Part shown: positions 1-9,733 of the stretch, piece by piece
Layout: every line of letters starts with the position of its first letter
Numbering within the stretch: the first letter of the stretch is position 1
Source of the DNA: Gallionellaceae bacterium
Lineage (GTDB): Bacteria; Pseudomonadota; Gammaproteobacteria; Burkholderiales; Gallionellaceae
Assembly (NCBI GenBank): GCA_030646595.1
Contig: JAUSKS010000164.1
Location: forward strand, 1-11,377
DNA: 11,377 bases
Reading direction: 5' to 3'
Translations under genes and position numbers: made by a program
Notes under the pieces: model-generated
Told to the model about the DNA's origin: nothing
Databases searched by the model: none
Seen by the model: the letters and a program-made list of their open reading frames with translations, nothing else

Positions 1-1
1 C

Positions 2-1750
2 ATACGCTACGCCATCGAAAGAAAAAAGAGTCTGGATGCCTTGCTGGAAAGCGAAGAGCGTTATGCGCTGGCCGTGCGCGGTGCCAATGATGGCCTGTGG
101 GACTGGAATTTAAAAACCGACGAAATTTATTTTTCCCCGCGCTGGAAATCGATTCTGGGCTATCTGGAAGAGGAAATTGGCAATAAGCCTGAAGAGTGGT
201 TGGGTCGCATCCATGAGGATGATGCGCACCAGGTCAAGACCGCTATCGCCGCTCATATCGAAGGAAAATCGGCTGACCTGGAAGTTAAACATCGCATGTT
301 GCATAAAGATGGAAGCTGGTGCTGGGTGTTGAGCCGGGGGATGGCGATTCGGGATAGCAATAACATCGCCTATCGCATGGCCGGGTCGCAAGCCGACATT
401 ACCGACCGCGAACTGGCGCTGGAAAAATTAAAGCACGATGCTTTGCATGACACCTTGACCGGCTTGCCTAACCGCGCGTTGTTCATGGACCGGCTCAACC
501 ATGCCATCAAATATACCAAACGCTCCCCTAATTATTTATATGCCGTGCTGTTTATTGATCTGGATCGTTTCAAGGTAATCAACGATAGTCTAGGCCACAT
601 GATAGGCGATAAATTACTGATCAATATTGCCCGCAAAATGGAGTCCTGCTTACGTCCGGAAGATACGCTCGCCCGCTTGGGCGGAGATGAATTTACTATT
701 TTACTGGAAGATATCAAGGACACCAAAGATGCCAGCATCGTGGCTGAACGCATCCATAAGACATTGGCCCAACCGTTCTCTCTGGATGGGCACGAAATAG
801 TTTGCAATGTCAGCATCGGTATTGCGCTAAAAGACAACGATGATAACAAGCGTCCTGAGGATATGCTGATCCACGCTGATATGGCGATGTACCGCGCCAA
901 GATGCTGGGCCGGGGGCGCTATGAAGTCTTTAATAAAACCATGCGTACCTTTACTTTTGATATTCTGACTCTGGAACAAGATCTGCGCCGTGCGCTGCAA
1001 AACAACGAAATGTTTTTGCAATATCAACCCCTCATATCATTACAGGATGGTGCCATTATCGGTGCCGAAGCGCTGATACGCTGGCAGCATCCACGGCAAG
1101 GGGCCATTCAGCCATTGGACTTTATTTCGCTGGCGGAAGAAACCGGCCTGATCGTTAATATAGGGGAATGGGTGTTGCAAACAGCCTGCTCACAAATGAA
1201 AACCTGGGAGCAAGCGGGCTATGCCAATCTGGCCATGGCGGTCAATGTTTCTGCGATACAGTTTCAGCATAAAGATTTTATTTCACAGATTAAAGCAGTG
1301 CTGCAAAACACCAAAATGGCGGCCAGAAAATTAGTGCTGGAAATTACCGAGAGTATTGCCATGAAAAATATCAGCTTCAGTCTGGAATTGCTGAGCGAAT
1401 TACGGGCCATGGGACTGAGTATTGCGATTGATGATTTTGGTACCGGCTATTCTTCGTTAAGCTATTTGAAGCGCTTCCCCATTAACACCCTCAAAATAGA
1501 CCGCTCGTTTATTAACGATGTCACTCGCAACAGCGACGACGCAGCCATTACCAATGCCATCATCGCCATGAGCCACAACCTTAAATTGCGCGTTATTGCG
1601 GAAGGCGTAGAGACACCAGACCAGCTGGCTTTTCTAAAAGCACAACACTGCGATGAGGCCCAAGGCTATTTGTTTAGTCGGCCTATATCAGGAGAAGATT
1701 TTCTGGCCCTGCTGCATGAAAAAATGGGCCCATCGAAAAAACCCGTTTGA
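2..1750 (+). CDS. PAS-GGDEF-EAL cyclic-di-GMP signalling protein, 5' truncated (probable response regulator)
   Basis: This is probably a bifunctional cyclic-di-GMP enzyme. The frame is open from base 2, so the N-terminus lies outside the window; the TTG at 41 is an internal codon. Numbering 582 visible residues from base 2: residues 1-14 (RYAIERKKSLDALL) resemble the helix and linker that follow a receiver domain in REC-PAS-GGDEF-EAL proteins (inference). A PAS/PAC sensor spans about 17-135. The GGDEF domain spans about 145-305, with an intact GGDEF motif at 227-231 and the RxxD inhibitory site (RPED, 218-221) five residues earlier. The EAL domain spans about 328-568, with EAL at 356-358, VNVS, EITES, DDFGTG from 477, LKID and EGVET from 534. 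All usual metal and catalytic residues are therefore present, and both synthesis and hydrolysis are possible. No transmembrane segment is visible. It converges on rlmB. Confidence 0.93.
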   Translation: MRYAIERKKSLDALLESEERYALAVRGANDGLWDWNLKTDEIYFSPRWKSILGYLEEEIGNKPEEWLGRIHEDDAHQVKTAIAAHIEGKSADLEVKHRMLHKDGSWCWVLSRGMAIRDSNNIAYRMAGSQADITDRELALEKLKHDALHDTLTGLPNRALFMDRLNHAIKYTKRSPNYLYAVLFIDLDRFKVINDSLGHMIGDKLLINIARKMESCLRPEDTLARLGGDEFTILLEDIKDTKDASIVAERIHKTLAQPFSLDGHEIVCNVSIGIALKDNDDNKRPEDMLIHADMAMYRAKMLGRGRYEVFNKTMRTFTFDILTLEQDLRRALQNNEMFLQYQPLISLQDGAIIGAEALIRWQHPRQGAIQPLDFISLAEETGLIVNIGEWVLQTACSQMKTWEQAGYANLAMAVNVSAIQFQHKDFISQIKAVLQNTKMAARKLVLEITESIAMKNISFSLELLSELRAMGLSIAIDDFGTGYSSLSYLKRFPINTLKIDRSFINDVTRNSDDAAITNAIIAMSHNLKLRVIAEGVETPDQLAFLKAQHCDEAQGYLFSRPISGEDFLALLHEKMGPSKKPV

Positions 1751-1765
1751 TGAAAATTATTGTCT

Positions 1766-2503
1766 TTACCCAGCCCGTTGCCTTCTCGCTTCAAATAAAC
1801 ACACACCCGCACTGACCGACACATTCAAGCTTTCCACACTGCCCAGCATCGGTATACGTACCAGTTGGTCGCAGGTTTCGCGCGTCAAACGACGCAGGCC
1901 CTCACCTTCCGCACCCAGCACCCAGGCCAAGGCACCGCGATGCTGCAAACCATGCAAGTCAGTTTCCGCTTCACTGTCCGCACCCACTACCCAGATATCG
2001 CGTTCCTGCAATTCACGCAGCGTGCGTGCCAGGTTGGTAACAGTGATATAAGGTACAGTTTCTGCCGCGCCACAGGCGACTTTTTCCACCGTGGCATTCA
2101 GCCCAACTGCTCTATCCTTGGGCGCAATAACGGCATGCACACCGAAGGCGTCAGCACTGCGCAAACAAGCACCCAGATTATGCGGATCTTGTACACCATC
2201 GAGTACCAGGAGCAATGCTGGCTCGCTAAGCGTATCCAGCACATCATCCAGATGCCGCACTTTTTGTGCCGCATCTACGCGCGCCGCTACCCCCTGATGG
2301 CGGGCATTACCGACCATACCATCAAGGCGCTTGCCCTCTGCCGGAACCACGCGCACGCCATTTGTTTCTGCCAGCTTGAGCAAGTCCCGCACACGCGGGT
2401 CACGACGCTGCGGGTCTGCATATATTTCCAGCACACTATCCGGGTGTTGCCGGATACGCGCAGTGATAGCGTGAAAACCATGAATAACGCGAGTCTCAGC
2501 CAT
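1766..2503 (-). CDS. rlmB: 23S rRNA (guanosine-2251-2'-O)-methyltransferase RlmB
   Basis: RlmB is a SPOUT (TrmH/SpoU) family enzyme that uses S-adenosylmethionine to methylate the 2'-O of G2251 in the P-loop of 23S rRNA. The product has 245 residues, a normal length for the family. The N-terminal substrate-binding domain (about 1-75, [10 protein letters not shown] onward) is followed by the knotted catalytic domain. That domain carries SPOUT motif 1 ([10 protein letters not shown], 102-111, with Asn109 and Arg115), motif 2 (LGAEGEG, about 196-202) and motif 3 (GSVESLNVS, 221-229). The frame extends upstream to 2857, but that part is the shadow of rnr. The ATG at 2503 ([10 protein letters not shown]) matches the family start. 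It lies inside the last codons of rnr with an 8-bp overlap, so translational coupling is likely. A weak AAGG sits 9 nt before the ATG. Confidence 0.95.
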   Translation of the reverse strand: MAETRVIHGFHAITARIRQHPDSVLEIYADPQRRDPRVRDLLKLAETNGVRVVPAEGKRLDGMVGNARHQGVAARVDAAQKVRHLDDVLDTLSEPALLLVLDGVQDPHNLGACLRSADAFGVHAVIAPKDRAVGLNATVEKVACGAAETVPYITVTNLARTLRELQERDIWVVGADSEAETDLHGLQHRGALAWVLGAEGEGLRRLTRETCDQLVRIPMLGSVESLNVSVSAGVCLFEARRQRAG

Positions 2504-4811
2504 GATGCTTGGCCTTATGAGATTTTTCTTTGGGCGGCTTGGCATTGGCTTTGGGAGATGAAGTTTTTTTGGACGAGCCTTTTTTCGGTACCGCATCCCC
2601 CCATGCACCTGCCTGGCTGGCGTCAATTCGTTCAGCCTGATCGTCTGTGCTATCCAGCATGAAATCAATTTTGGTACTTTCCATATCCACGCGTACCACT
2701 TTAACGCGCACCCGGTCGCCCAGGCGATAGCGCTTGCCGGTGCGCTCACCCAACATCTGATGTTTGGTGGGATCGAAGTGGAAATAATCTGCACCGAGTT
2801 CGGAAACATGCACCAGCCCCTCGATATACAAATCATCGAGTGCCACGAACAAACCAAAGCCAGTCACTGAAGAAACCGTGCCATTGAACACGCTGCCGAG
2901 ATGATCACGTATGTAGAAGCATTTCAGCCACGCTTCCACATCGCGCGTGGCATCATCGGCACGGCGCTCGGTTTGCGAGCAATGGATGCCCAGCGCTTCC
3001 CATTTTTCTTTTGGTTTGTATTGCTTGCCATTGAGCACGGCCTTGATGGCTCGGTGCACCAGCAAATCGGGATAACGGCGGATAGGGGAAGTGAAATGGA
3101 TGTAGGCTTCATAACCCAGGCCGAAATGGCCGGCATTCTCCGGCGCATAGCGCGCCTGACGCAAGGAGCGCAGCATCACGGTTTGCAGCAAGGCCATATC
3201 GGGCCGCCCCTTGATTTGCTTGAGCAGCTTGGCGTAATCGCCTGCCTGTGGTTCGTCGCCGCCACCCAGTTGCAGGCCAAATTCCTTGAAAAATTCGCGC
3301 ACTGCCTCCAGTTTTTCCGGCGTGGGGCCTTCATGCACTCTGTACAACACCGGATGCTGATGCTCGTTCAAGAAATTGGCGGTACAGACATTAGCGGCCA
3401 GCATGCACTCTTCGATCAGGCGATGCGCATCATTGCGCACCACCGGTATGATGCGCTCGATCTTGCCGCTGTCATTGAAGATCATTTGCGTTTCTATGGT
3501 TTCAAAATCGATCGCACCGCGTTTCTCGCGCGCTTGCAGCAGGGTTTTGAACAATGTGTACAGATGACTGATATGCGGCAGCACCGCGGAAAATTGCTGC
3601 GCGATTTCGCCCTGCGGATTAGCCAGCATATCCGCCACTTGGTTATAAGTCAGCCGCGCATGAGAAAACATGACCGAGGGATAGAAGCGGTATTTTTCGA
3701 TCACGCCTTGCTGGTTGATCTGCATGTCGCACACCATGCACAAACGCTCGACATTGGGATTGATGGAACAAAGTCCATTGGATAATTCTTCCGGCAGCAT
3801 GGGAATAACCCGGCGCGGAAAATAAACCGAATTGCCACGGTTAAGCGCTTCTTTATCCAGTGCGTCGCCGGAATGCACATAATGGCTCACATCGGCAATT
3901 GCTACCACCAAACGAAAGCCGCCGCCCTGGGGTTCACAATACACAGCATCATCAAAATCGCGCGCCGTTTCGCCGTCTATGGTGACCAGTGGTAACTGGC
4001 GTATGTCTTCGCGCCCAGCATAGTCTTGCGGCAATACTGTAGGCGCAAAATTCTCCGCCTGATGTTTCGCATCGGCTGGAAACTCATTCGGCAAATCATG
4101 CTTGCGCAAAGCAATTTCAATTTCCATGCCGGGGTCGGCATAGTTACCCAGCACTTCTATGATGCGTCCTATAGGCTGGGCATTCTTGCTCGGCTGCTGC
4201 ATGATTTCCAGTATTACCACCTGCCCCGGCTGCGCATTGCTGCGTTCGCTGGGTGCAACCAGAATATCCTGGCTGATGCGGCGGTTTTCTGCCACCACAA
4301 ACTGGATGCCATGCTCTTCATATAGTCGCCCCACCAAACGCGTCGTGCCATGCTCCAACACTTCCACAATACTGGCCTCACGGCGGCCCCGTCTATCCAT
4401 GCCGCCGACACGCGCCATGACGGTATCGCCATGCAACGCCTTATGCATTTCGCGCGAGCTAAGTACCAGGTCGGGGCTGCCATCTTCGGGAATCAGGAAA
4501 CCAAAGCCTTCGGCATGGCCCTGTATTTTTCCTTTGATCAAGTCCAGCTTATCCATGACGCAAATCGCCCGTTTGCGATTGCGCATGATCTGCCCATCAC
4601 GTTCCATAGCCCGCAAGCGGCGGGTAAACACCTCGGCTTCATCCGGCGTGATATGCAACATATCAGCCAGGGTTTCTTCAGCCAAGGGCACGCCCTGCTC
4701 AGCCAGCAACTGTAAAATATACTCCCGGCTGGGCAAGGGATGTTCGTATTGCTCACGTTCGCGTTCCAGAAATGGATCCAGTTCACGAATGTTTTTTTTC
4801 TTGTTTGTCAT
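2496..4811 (-). CDS. rnr: Ribonuclease R (3'-5' exoribonuclease, RNB/RNase II family)
   Basis: RNase R degrades structured RNA processively from the 3' end and takes part in rRNA quality control, mRNA decay and tmRNA-linked turnover. The product has 771 residues. In order it shows an N-terminal winged-helix region (about 25-85), cold-shock/OB domains (about 90-240) and the RNB catalytic domain (about 265-600). The active-site aspartates are in [13 protein letters not shown] (Asp279, 285, 287, 288), and the conserved [12 protein letters not shown] lies at 572-583. An S1 domain (about 643-720, [13 protein letters not shown]) and a lysine/serine-rich tail (743-771) follow; this tail is typical of RNase R rather than RNase II. 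The start ATG at 4811 has an AGGA about 10 nt upstream. The next gene, rlmB, overlaps by 8 bp. The upstream flank is a divergent tRNA gene rather than nsrR, which precedes rnr in E. coli. Confidence 0.97.
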   Translation of the reverse strand: MTNKKKNIRELDPFLEREREQYEHPLPSREYILQLLAEQGVPLAEETLADMLHITPDEAEVFTRRLRAMERDGQIMRNRKRAICVMDKLDLIKGKIQGHAEGFGFLIPEDGSPDLVLSSREMHKALHGDTVMARVGGMDRRGRREASIVEVLEHGTTRLVGRLYEEHGIQFVVAENRRISQDILVAPSERSNAQPGQVVILEIMQQPSKNAQPIGRIIEVLGNYADPGMEIEIALRKHDLPNEFPADAKHQAENFAPTVLPQDYAGREDIRQLPLVTIDGETARDFDDAVYCEPQGGGFRLVVAIADVSHYVHSGDALDKEALNRGNSVYFPRRVIPMLPEELSNGLCSINPNVERLCMVCDMQINQQGVIEKYRFYPSVMFSHARLTYNQVADMLANPQGEIAQQFSAVLPHISHLYTLFKTLLQAREKRGAIDFETIETQMIFNDSGKIERIIPVVRNDAHRLIEECMLAANVCTANFLNEHQHPVLYRVHEGPTPEKLEAVREFFKEFGLQLGGGDEPQAGDYAKLLKQIKGRPDMALLQTVMLRSLRQARYAPENAGHFGLGYEAYIHFTSPIRRYPDLLVHRAIKAVLNGKQYKPKEKWEALGIHCSQTERRADDATRDVEAWLKCFYIRDHLGSVFNGTVSSVTGFGLFVALDDLYIEGLVHVSELGADYFHFDPTKHQMLGERTGKRYRLGDRVRVKVVRVDMESTKIDFMLDSTDDQAERIDASQAGAWGDAVPKKGSSKKTSSPKANAKPPKEKSHKAKHHG

Positions 4812-4839
4812 TGACAGTGCATCCTATAACGATTAAATT
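4811..4839 (+). promoter_or_regulatory. Sigma-70 promoter for tRNA-Leu
   Basis: A perfect -35 hexamer TTGACA (4811-4816) is followed by a 17-nt spacer and a -10-like TAAATT (4834-4839, four of six consensus positions). A GC-rich stretch (CGCGCCCCC, 4841-4849) then covers the discriminator and probable start region, as is usual for stringently controlled stable-RNA promoters. The mature tRNA begins at 4862, leaving a leader of roughly 15 nt. The first base of the -35 box is also part of the rnr start codon on the other strand. Assignment is by eye only. Confidence 0.65.
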
Positions 4840-4861
4840 ACGCGCCCCCAAGCAATCAAAT

Positions 4862-4946
4862 GCCCAGATGGCGGAATTGGTAGACGCGCACGGTTCAGGT
4901 CCGTGTGCCGCAAGGTGTGGAGGTTCGAGTCCTCTTCTGGGCACCA
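4862..4946 (+). tRNA. tRNA-Leu, anticodon CAG
   Basis: This is an 85-nt class II tRNA with CCA encoded in the gene (4944-4946) after discriminator A4943, as expected for leucine. The acceptor stem GCCCAGA (4862-4868) pairs perfectly with TCTGGGC (4936-4942). A D-arm with GGCGGAATTGGTAGAC follows. The anticodon stem CACGG/CCGTG encloses loop TTCAGGT, giving anticodon CAG at 4896-4898, which reads CUG. The long variable arm TGCCGCAAGGTGTG and the T-arm GAGG-TTCGAGT-CCTC complete the cloverleaf. It is the only plus-strand gene between the minus-strand rnr and purA. Confidence 0.97.
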
Positions 4947-4952
4947 AATATC

Positions 4953-5004
4953 AGGATTGAGGAACGAGGATGAAGTAGGATCTCGTTCTCCTCTCCATCC
5001 TTGT

Positions 5005-5006
<2 letters not shown>
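4953..5006. terminator. Probable bidirectional terminator hairpin between tRNA-Leu and purA
   Basis: An interrupted hairpin lies between the two converging transcripts. The inner stem GAACGAG (4962-4968) pairs with CTCGTTC (4982-4988). Then GAG (4959-4961) pairs with CTC (4991-4993) across a 2-nt bulge, and AGGAT (4953-4957) pairs with ATCCT (4997-5001) across a small internal loop. The 13-nt apical loop is large. A short T-rich run (TTGTTT, 5001-5006) follows on the plus strand and overlaps the purA stop codon. On the minus strand the following T content is weak (ATATTT). The arm pairing is clear; the terminator function is inferred from position. Confidence 0.5.
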
Positions 5007-7479
<2,473 letters not shown>

Positions 7480-7483
<4 letters not shown>

Positions 7484-7665
7484 TGAGTCCAATACAGTAA
7501 TAGCAACCCGGCCAACATGGCGGAAATTCCTATGAAGCGGAGTTGTCCATCGGTGAGCAGCAGCAATTTGCGAAATGTGTCACGCCACAGGGTGGGAAAC
7601 AGGAATGGCAGCATGCCTTCAATAACCAGCATCAGCGCCAGTCCGGTTATCCAATAATTGAGCAT
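7480..7665 (-). CDS. DUF2065 (YjeT-like) small inner-membrane protein
   Basis: This encodes a 61-residue membrane peptide of the DUF2065 family (E. coli YjeT), whose biochemical role is unknown. Two hydrophobic segments are visible at about 4-23 (WITGLALMLVIEGMLPFLF) and 42-59 (LRFIGISAMLAGLLLLYW). A basic connecting stretch (WRDTFRKLLLL) lies between them. The ATG at 7665 starts 9 nt after the hflC stop with only a weak purine-rich site (GAGA). The stop overlaps the hisZ start as ATGA. The position between hflC and purA is the same as for yjeT in E. coli, which supports the family call and suggests, without proving, a link to the HflKC membrane complex. Confidence 0.88.
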
Positions 7666-7674
7666 TGGGAATCT

Positions 7675-8556
7675 CTATTTCCCTGCCTTACCTGAACCCT
7701 TGAGGTATTTGAAAAAATTGGAACTAGGATCAATTACCATGACATCGCTCTTGTTTTTGAAACTTTGTTTGTAAGCTTCCAGACTGCGGTAGAAAGAATA
7801 GAACTCAGAGTTGCGGCCAAACGCAGCGGCATAAAGCGCAGATGCCTTGGCATCGCCTTCGCCTTTTATCTTTTGCGCATCACGATAGGCATTGGCCAGT
7901 ATCACTTCGCGTTGCCGATCAGCATCGGCGCGTATTTTTTCGCTTTCCGCATTGCCAGTCGCGCGCAATTCATTAGCTACCCGTTTGCGCTCGGCGTCCA
8001 TGCGACGGTAAACTGAGTCGCTGATTTCCAGCGGAAAATCCACCCGCTTCAGGCGTACATCCAGCACCTGTACGCCGATCTTGCGCGCATCAAAATCGGC
8101 TTTTTCGCGCAGCACTTCCATGATGCGCTCGCGCTCGCCGGATACCACTTCATGTATGGTGCGTTTGCCGAACTCTTCACGCATACTGGCATTAACCGTT
8201 TGCATCAAACGCGTTTCCGCGCGCATCTCGTCACCGCCCACGCTGATGTAATACTGTTTTACATCGGCGATACGCCATTTGACAAATGAATCTACCATTA
8301 CGTTTTTCTTTTCTGCGGTAATGAAACGCTCAGGCTCCACGCTATCCATGGTCAGAATACGCGAATCAAAATAGCGCACATTCTGCACCAGTGGCATTTT
8401 GAAATACAAGCCAGGCTCAGTTTTTACTTCTACCATTTCGCCCAACTGCAATACGATGGCTGTCTGCCGCTGATCCACGATGTATGCGCTCAACCCGAAC
8501 AAGAGCAGTGCCGCAACAGCACCTATCAAAATAATATTGCTTAAGTTATTTTTCAT
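7675..8556 (-). CDS. hflC: HflC, SPFH/band 7 membrane protein of the FtsH-modulating HflKC complex
   Basis: HflC forms a large cage with HflK on the periplasmic side of the inner membrane around the AAA protease FtsH and modulates its degradation of membrane proteins. The 293 residues begin with a short cytoplasmic tail and one transmembrane helix (about 7-26, NIILIGAVAALLLFGLSAYI). The SPFH/prohibitin domain follows (about 27-190, with QLGEMVEVKTEPGLYFKMP and VKWRIADVKQYY). A charged helical coiled-coil region (about 190-240, MDAERKRVANELRATG) leads to the conserved YRSLEAYKQSF near the C-terminus. The start overlaps the hflK stop by 1 nt (TAATG). A strong AGGGAG Shine-Dalgarno (8565-8570) sits 8 nt upstream, inside the end of hflK, so the start is well fixed and coupled. 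Confidence 0.97.
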   Translation of the reverse strand: MKNNLSNIILIGAVAALLLFGLSAYIVDQRQTAIVLQLGEMVEVKTEPGLYFKMPLVQNVRYFDSRILTMDSVEPERFITAEKKNVMVDSFVKWRIADVKQYYISVGGDEMRAETRLMQTVNASMREEFGKRTIHEVVSGERERIMEVLREKADFDARKIGVQVLDVRLKRVDFPLEISDSVYRRMDAERKRVANELRATGNAESEKIRADADRQREVILANAYRDAQKIKGEGDAKASALYAAAFGRNSEFYSFYRSLEAYKQSFKNKSDVMVIDPSSNFFKYLKGSGKAGK

Positions 8557-9719
8557 TAACGTGACTCCCTGTCGCGACCGCGCAAGGTCTCGCGCGTCTC
8601 ATTTACTGGTGGTGCTGCATGTTCCATGGCAGGTTTAGCCGCAGTGGAGGTATCCGCCGCAGGATTGGTACTTTGTATCAATTTATCCAATGGTAAATAC
8701 AGCAAGTTACCACTGCCACTTTTTTGATCGACCAGTACTTTGGTGCTACTGGTCAGTATTTGCTGCATCATGTCTATATACATGCGCTCCCGCGTTACAC
8801 CCGGCGCTTTCTCGTATTCCGCCACCACCTGTTTAAAGCGGCTGGCATCACCCTCGGCACTGGCAATCACACTCTGTTTATAACCCTCTGCCTCCTGCAT
8901 CAGGCGTGCGGCCGCTCCTTTGGCGCGCGGTACCACATCATTAGCATATGCCTGACCCTCATTCTTTTGGCGCTCTCTGTCCTGCCCTGCTTTGACTGCA
9001 TCATCAAATGCGGCTTGCACTTGTTCCGGCGGCTGCGCATTCTGCATGGTCACCTTGCTCACCATGATGCCGGTCTTGTACCGATCCAGAATGTCCTGGA
9101 TCAGCTTGGTGGTAGCTGCTGCCACCTGCTCACGTCCTTCGTACAATACAAAATCCATTTTGTTCTTGCCGACTATTTCTCTGACCGCAGTTTCTGCGGC
9201 CTGACGCACATTCTCGTCCGGCGCGCGGTTGTTAAACAGAAAATCGGCGGGGTCTTTAAGGAAGTATTGCACCGCAAACTGAATATCGATGATGTTTTCA
9301 TCATCGGTCAGCATTAATGCCTCTTTCAGGATTTTGTTTTTGACATTATCCCGGTAGCCGACTGCCACCGTTCTGACCTGGCTCAGGCTCACCACTTCTA
9401 CCGATTCAATCGGAAAAGGAAAATGCCAGCGTGGCCCAGGCTGAGTCGCCTCTACATATTTGCCAAAGCGTAACACCACGCCGCGCTGACTGGCATCTAC
9501 AATGTAGAAGCCGCTGGCTACCCAAATCAAAATTACGATGACTATGAGCAGACCAATGCCGCTACCAAATTTATTGACTCCGTTACTATTCGGCCCTTTA
9601 GGCCCCCCGCTTTTGATGCCGAATAGTGACGCAATTTTTTTATTGAGGTCACGCAATATCGCTTCCAGATCGGGCGGGCTGCTATTTCTATTGCCCCATT
9701 GCGGGTCATTCAATCCCAT
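8556..9719 (-). CDS. hflK: HflK, SPFH/band 7 membrane protein of the FtsH-modulating HflKC complex
   Basis: HflK is the larger partner of HflC in the inner-membrane HflKC complex that associates with FtsH. The 387 residues open with a Gly/Asn/Pro-rich cytoplasmic segment (MGLNDPQWGNRNSSPPDLE) typical of HflK. One transmembrane helix (about 54-73, GIGLLIVIVILIWVASGFYI) follows. The SPFH domain (about 75-265) includes GVVLRFGKYVEATQPGPRWH and AVQYFLKDPADFLFN, and a helical region has the conserved AEGYKQSVIASAEGDASRF. A low-complexity Ala/Thr/Pro tail and a basic end (about 350-387) close it. The ATG at 9719 has an AGGA 6 nt upstream and lies 14 nt after the hflX stop. The order hflX-hflK-hflC is as in E. 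coli. Confidence 0.97.
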   Translation of the reverse strand: MGLNDPQWGNRNSSPPDLEAILRDLNKKIASLFGIKSGGPKGPNSNGVNKFGSGIGLLIVIVILIWVASGFYIVDASQRGVVLRFGKYVEATQPGPRWHFPFPIESVEVVSLSQVRTVAVGYRDNVKNKILKEALMLTDDENIIDIQFAVQYFLKDPADFLFNNRAPDENVRQAAETAVREIVGKNKMDFVLYEGREQVAAATTKLIQDILDRYKTGIMVSKVTMQNAQPPEQVQAAFDDAVKAGQDRERQKNEGQAYANDVVPRAKGAAARLMQEAEGYKQSVIASAEGDASRFKQVVAEYEKAPGVTRERMYIDMMQQILTSSTKVLVDQKSGSGNLLYLPLDKLIQSTNPAADTSTAAKPAMEHAAPPVNETRETLRGRDRESR

Positions 9720-9733
9720 AATTCATCCTGTTG

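Noticed and set aside
1715..1735. ATGGGCCCAT palindrome with a neighbouring A-run as a terminator
   Set aside because: The palindrome has no loop and lies inside the coding end; it is not a credible intrinsic terminator.
1865..2662. 265-residue plus-strand ORF
   Set aside because: It is antisense to rlmB and the rnr 3' end; the composition is that of a shadow frame.
2504..2857. N-terminal extension of the rlmB frame (about 118 residues)
   Set aside because: It lies in another frame of rnr, its residues look like out-of-frame translation, and the family start [10 protein letters not shown] fits the ATG at 2503.
2901..3785. 294-residue plus-strand ORF
   Set aside because: It is entirely antisense to the conserved RNB domain of rnr, has no ribosome binding site and shows no recognisable domain.
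4159..4836. 225-residue plus-strand ORF ending near the tRNA
   Set aside because: It is antisense to the rnr N-terminal half and Ser/Arg-rich as expected of a shadow frame.
4772..4960. 62-residue ORF across the tRNA
   Set aside because: It translates the tRNA-Leu gene and the rnr 5' end; it is not a protein gene.
7484..7492. TTG start of hisZ at 7492
   Set aside because: The ATG at 7483 gives the typical ATGA overlap with the upstream stop; the TTG has no ribosome binding site.
8724..9317. 197-residue plus-strand ORF
   Set aside because: It is antisense to hflK and has no supported start or domain.
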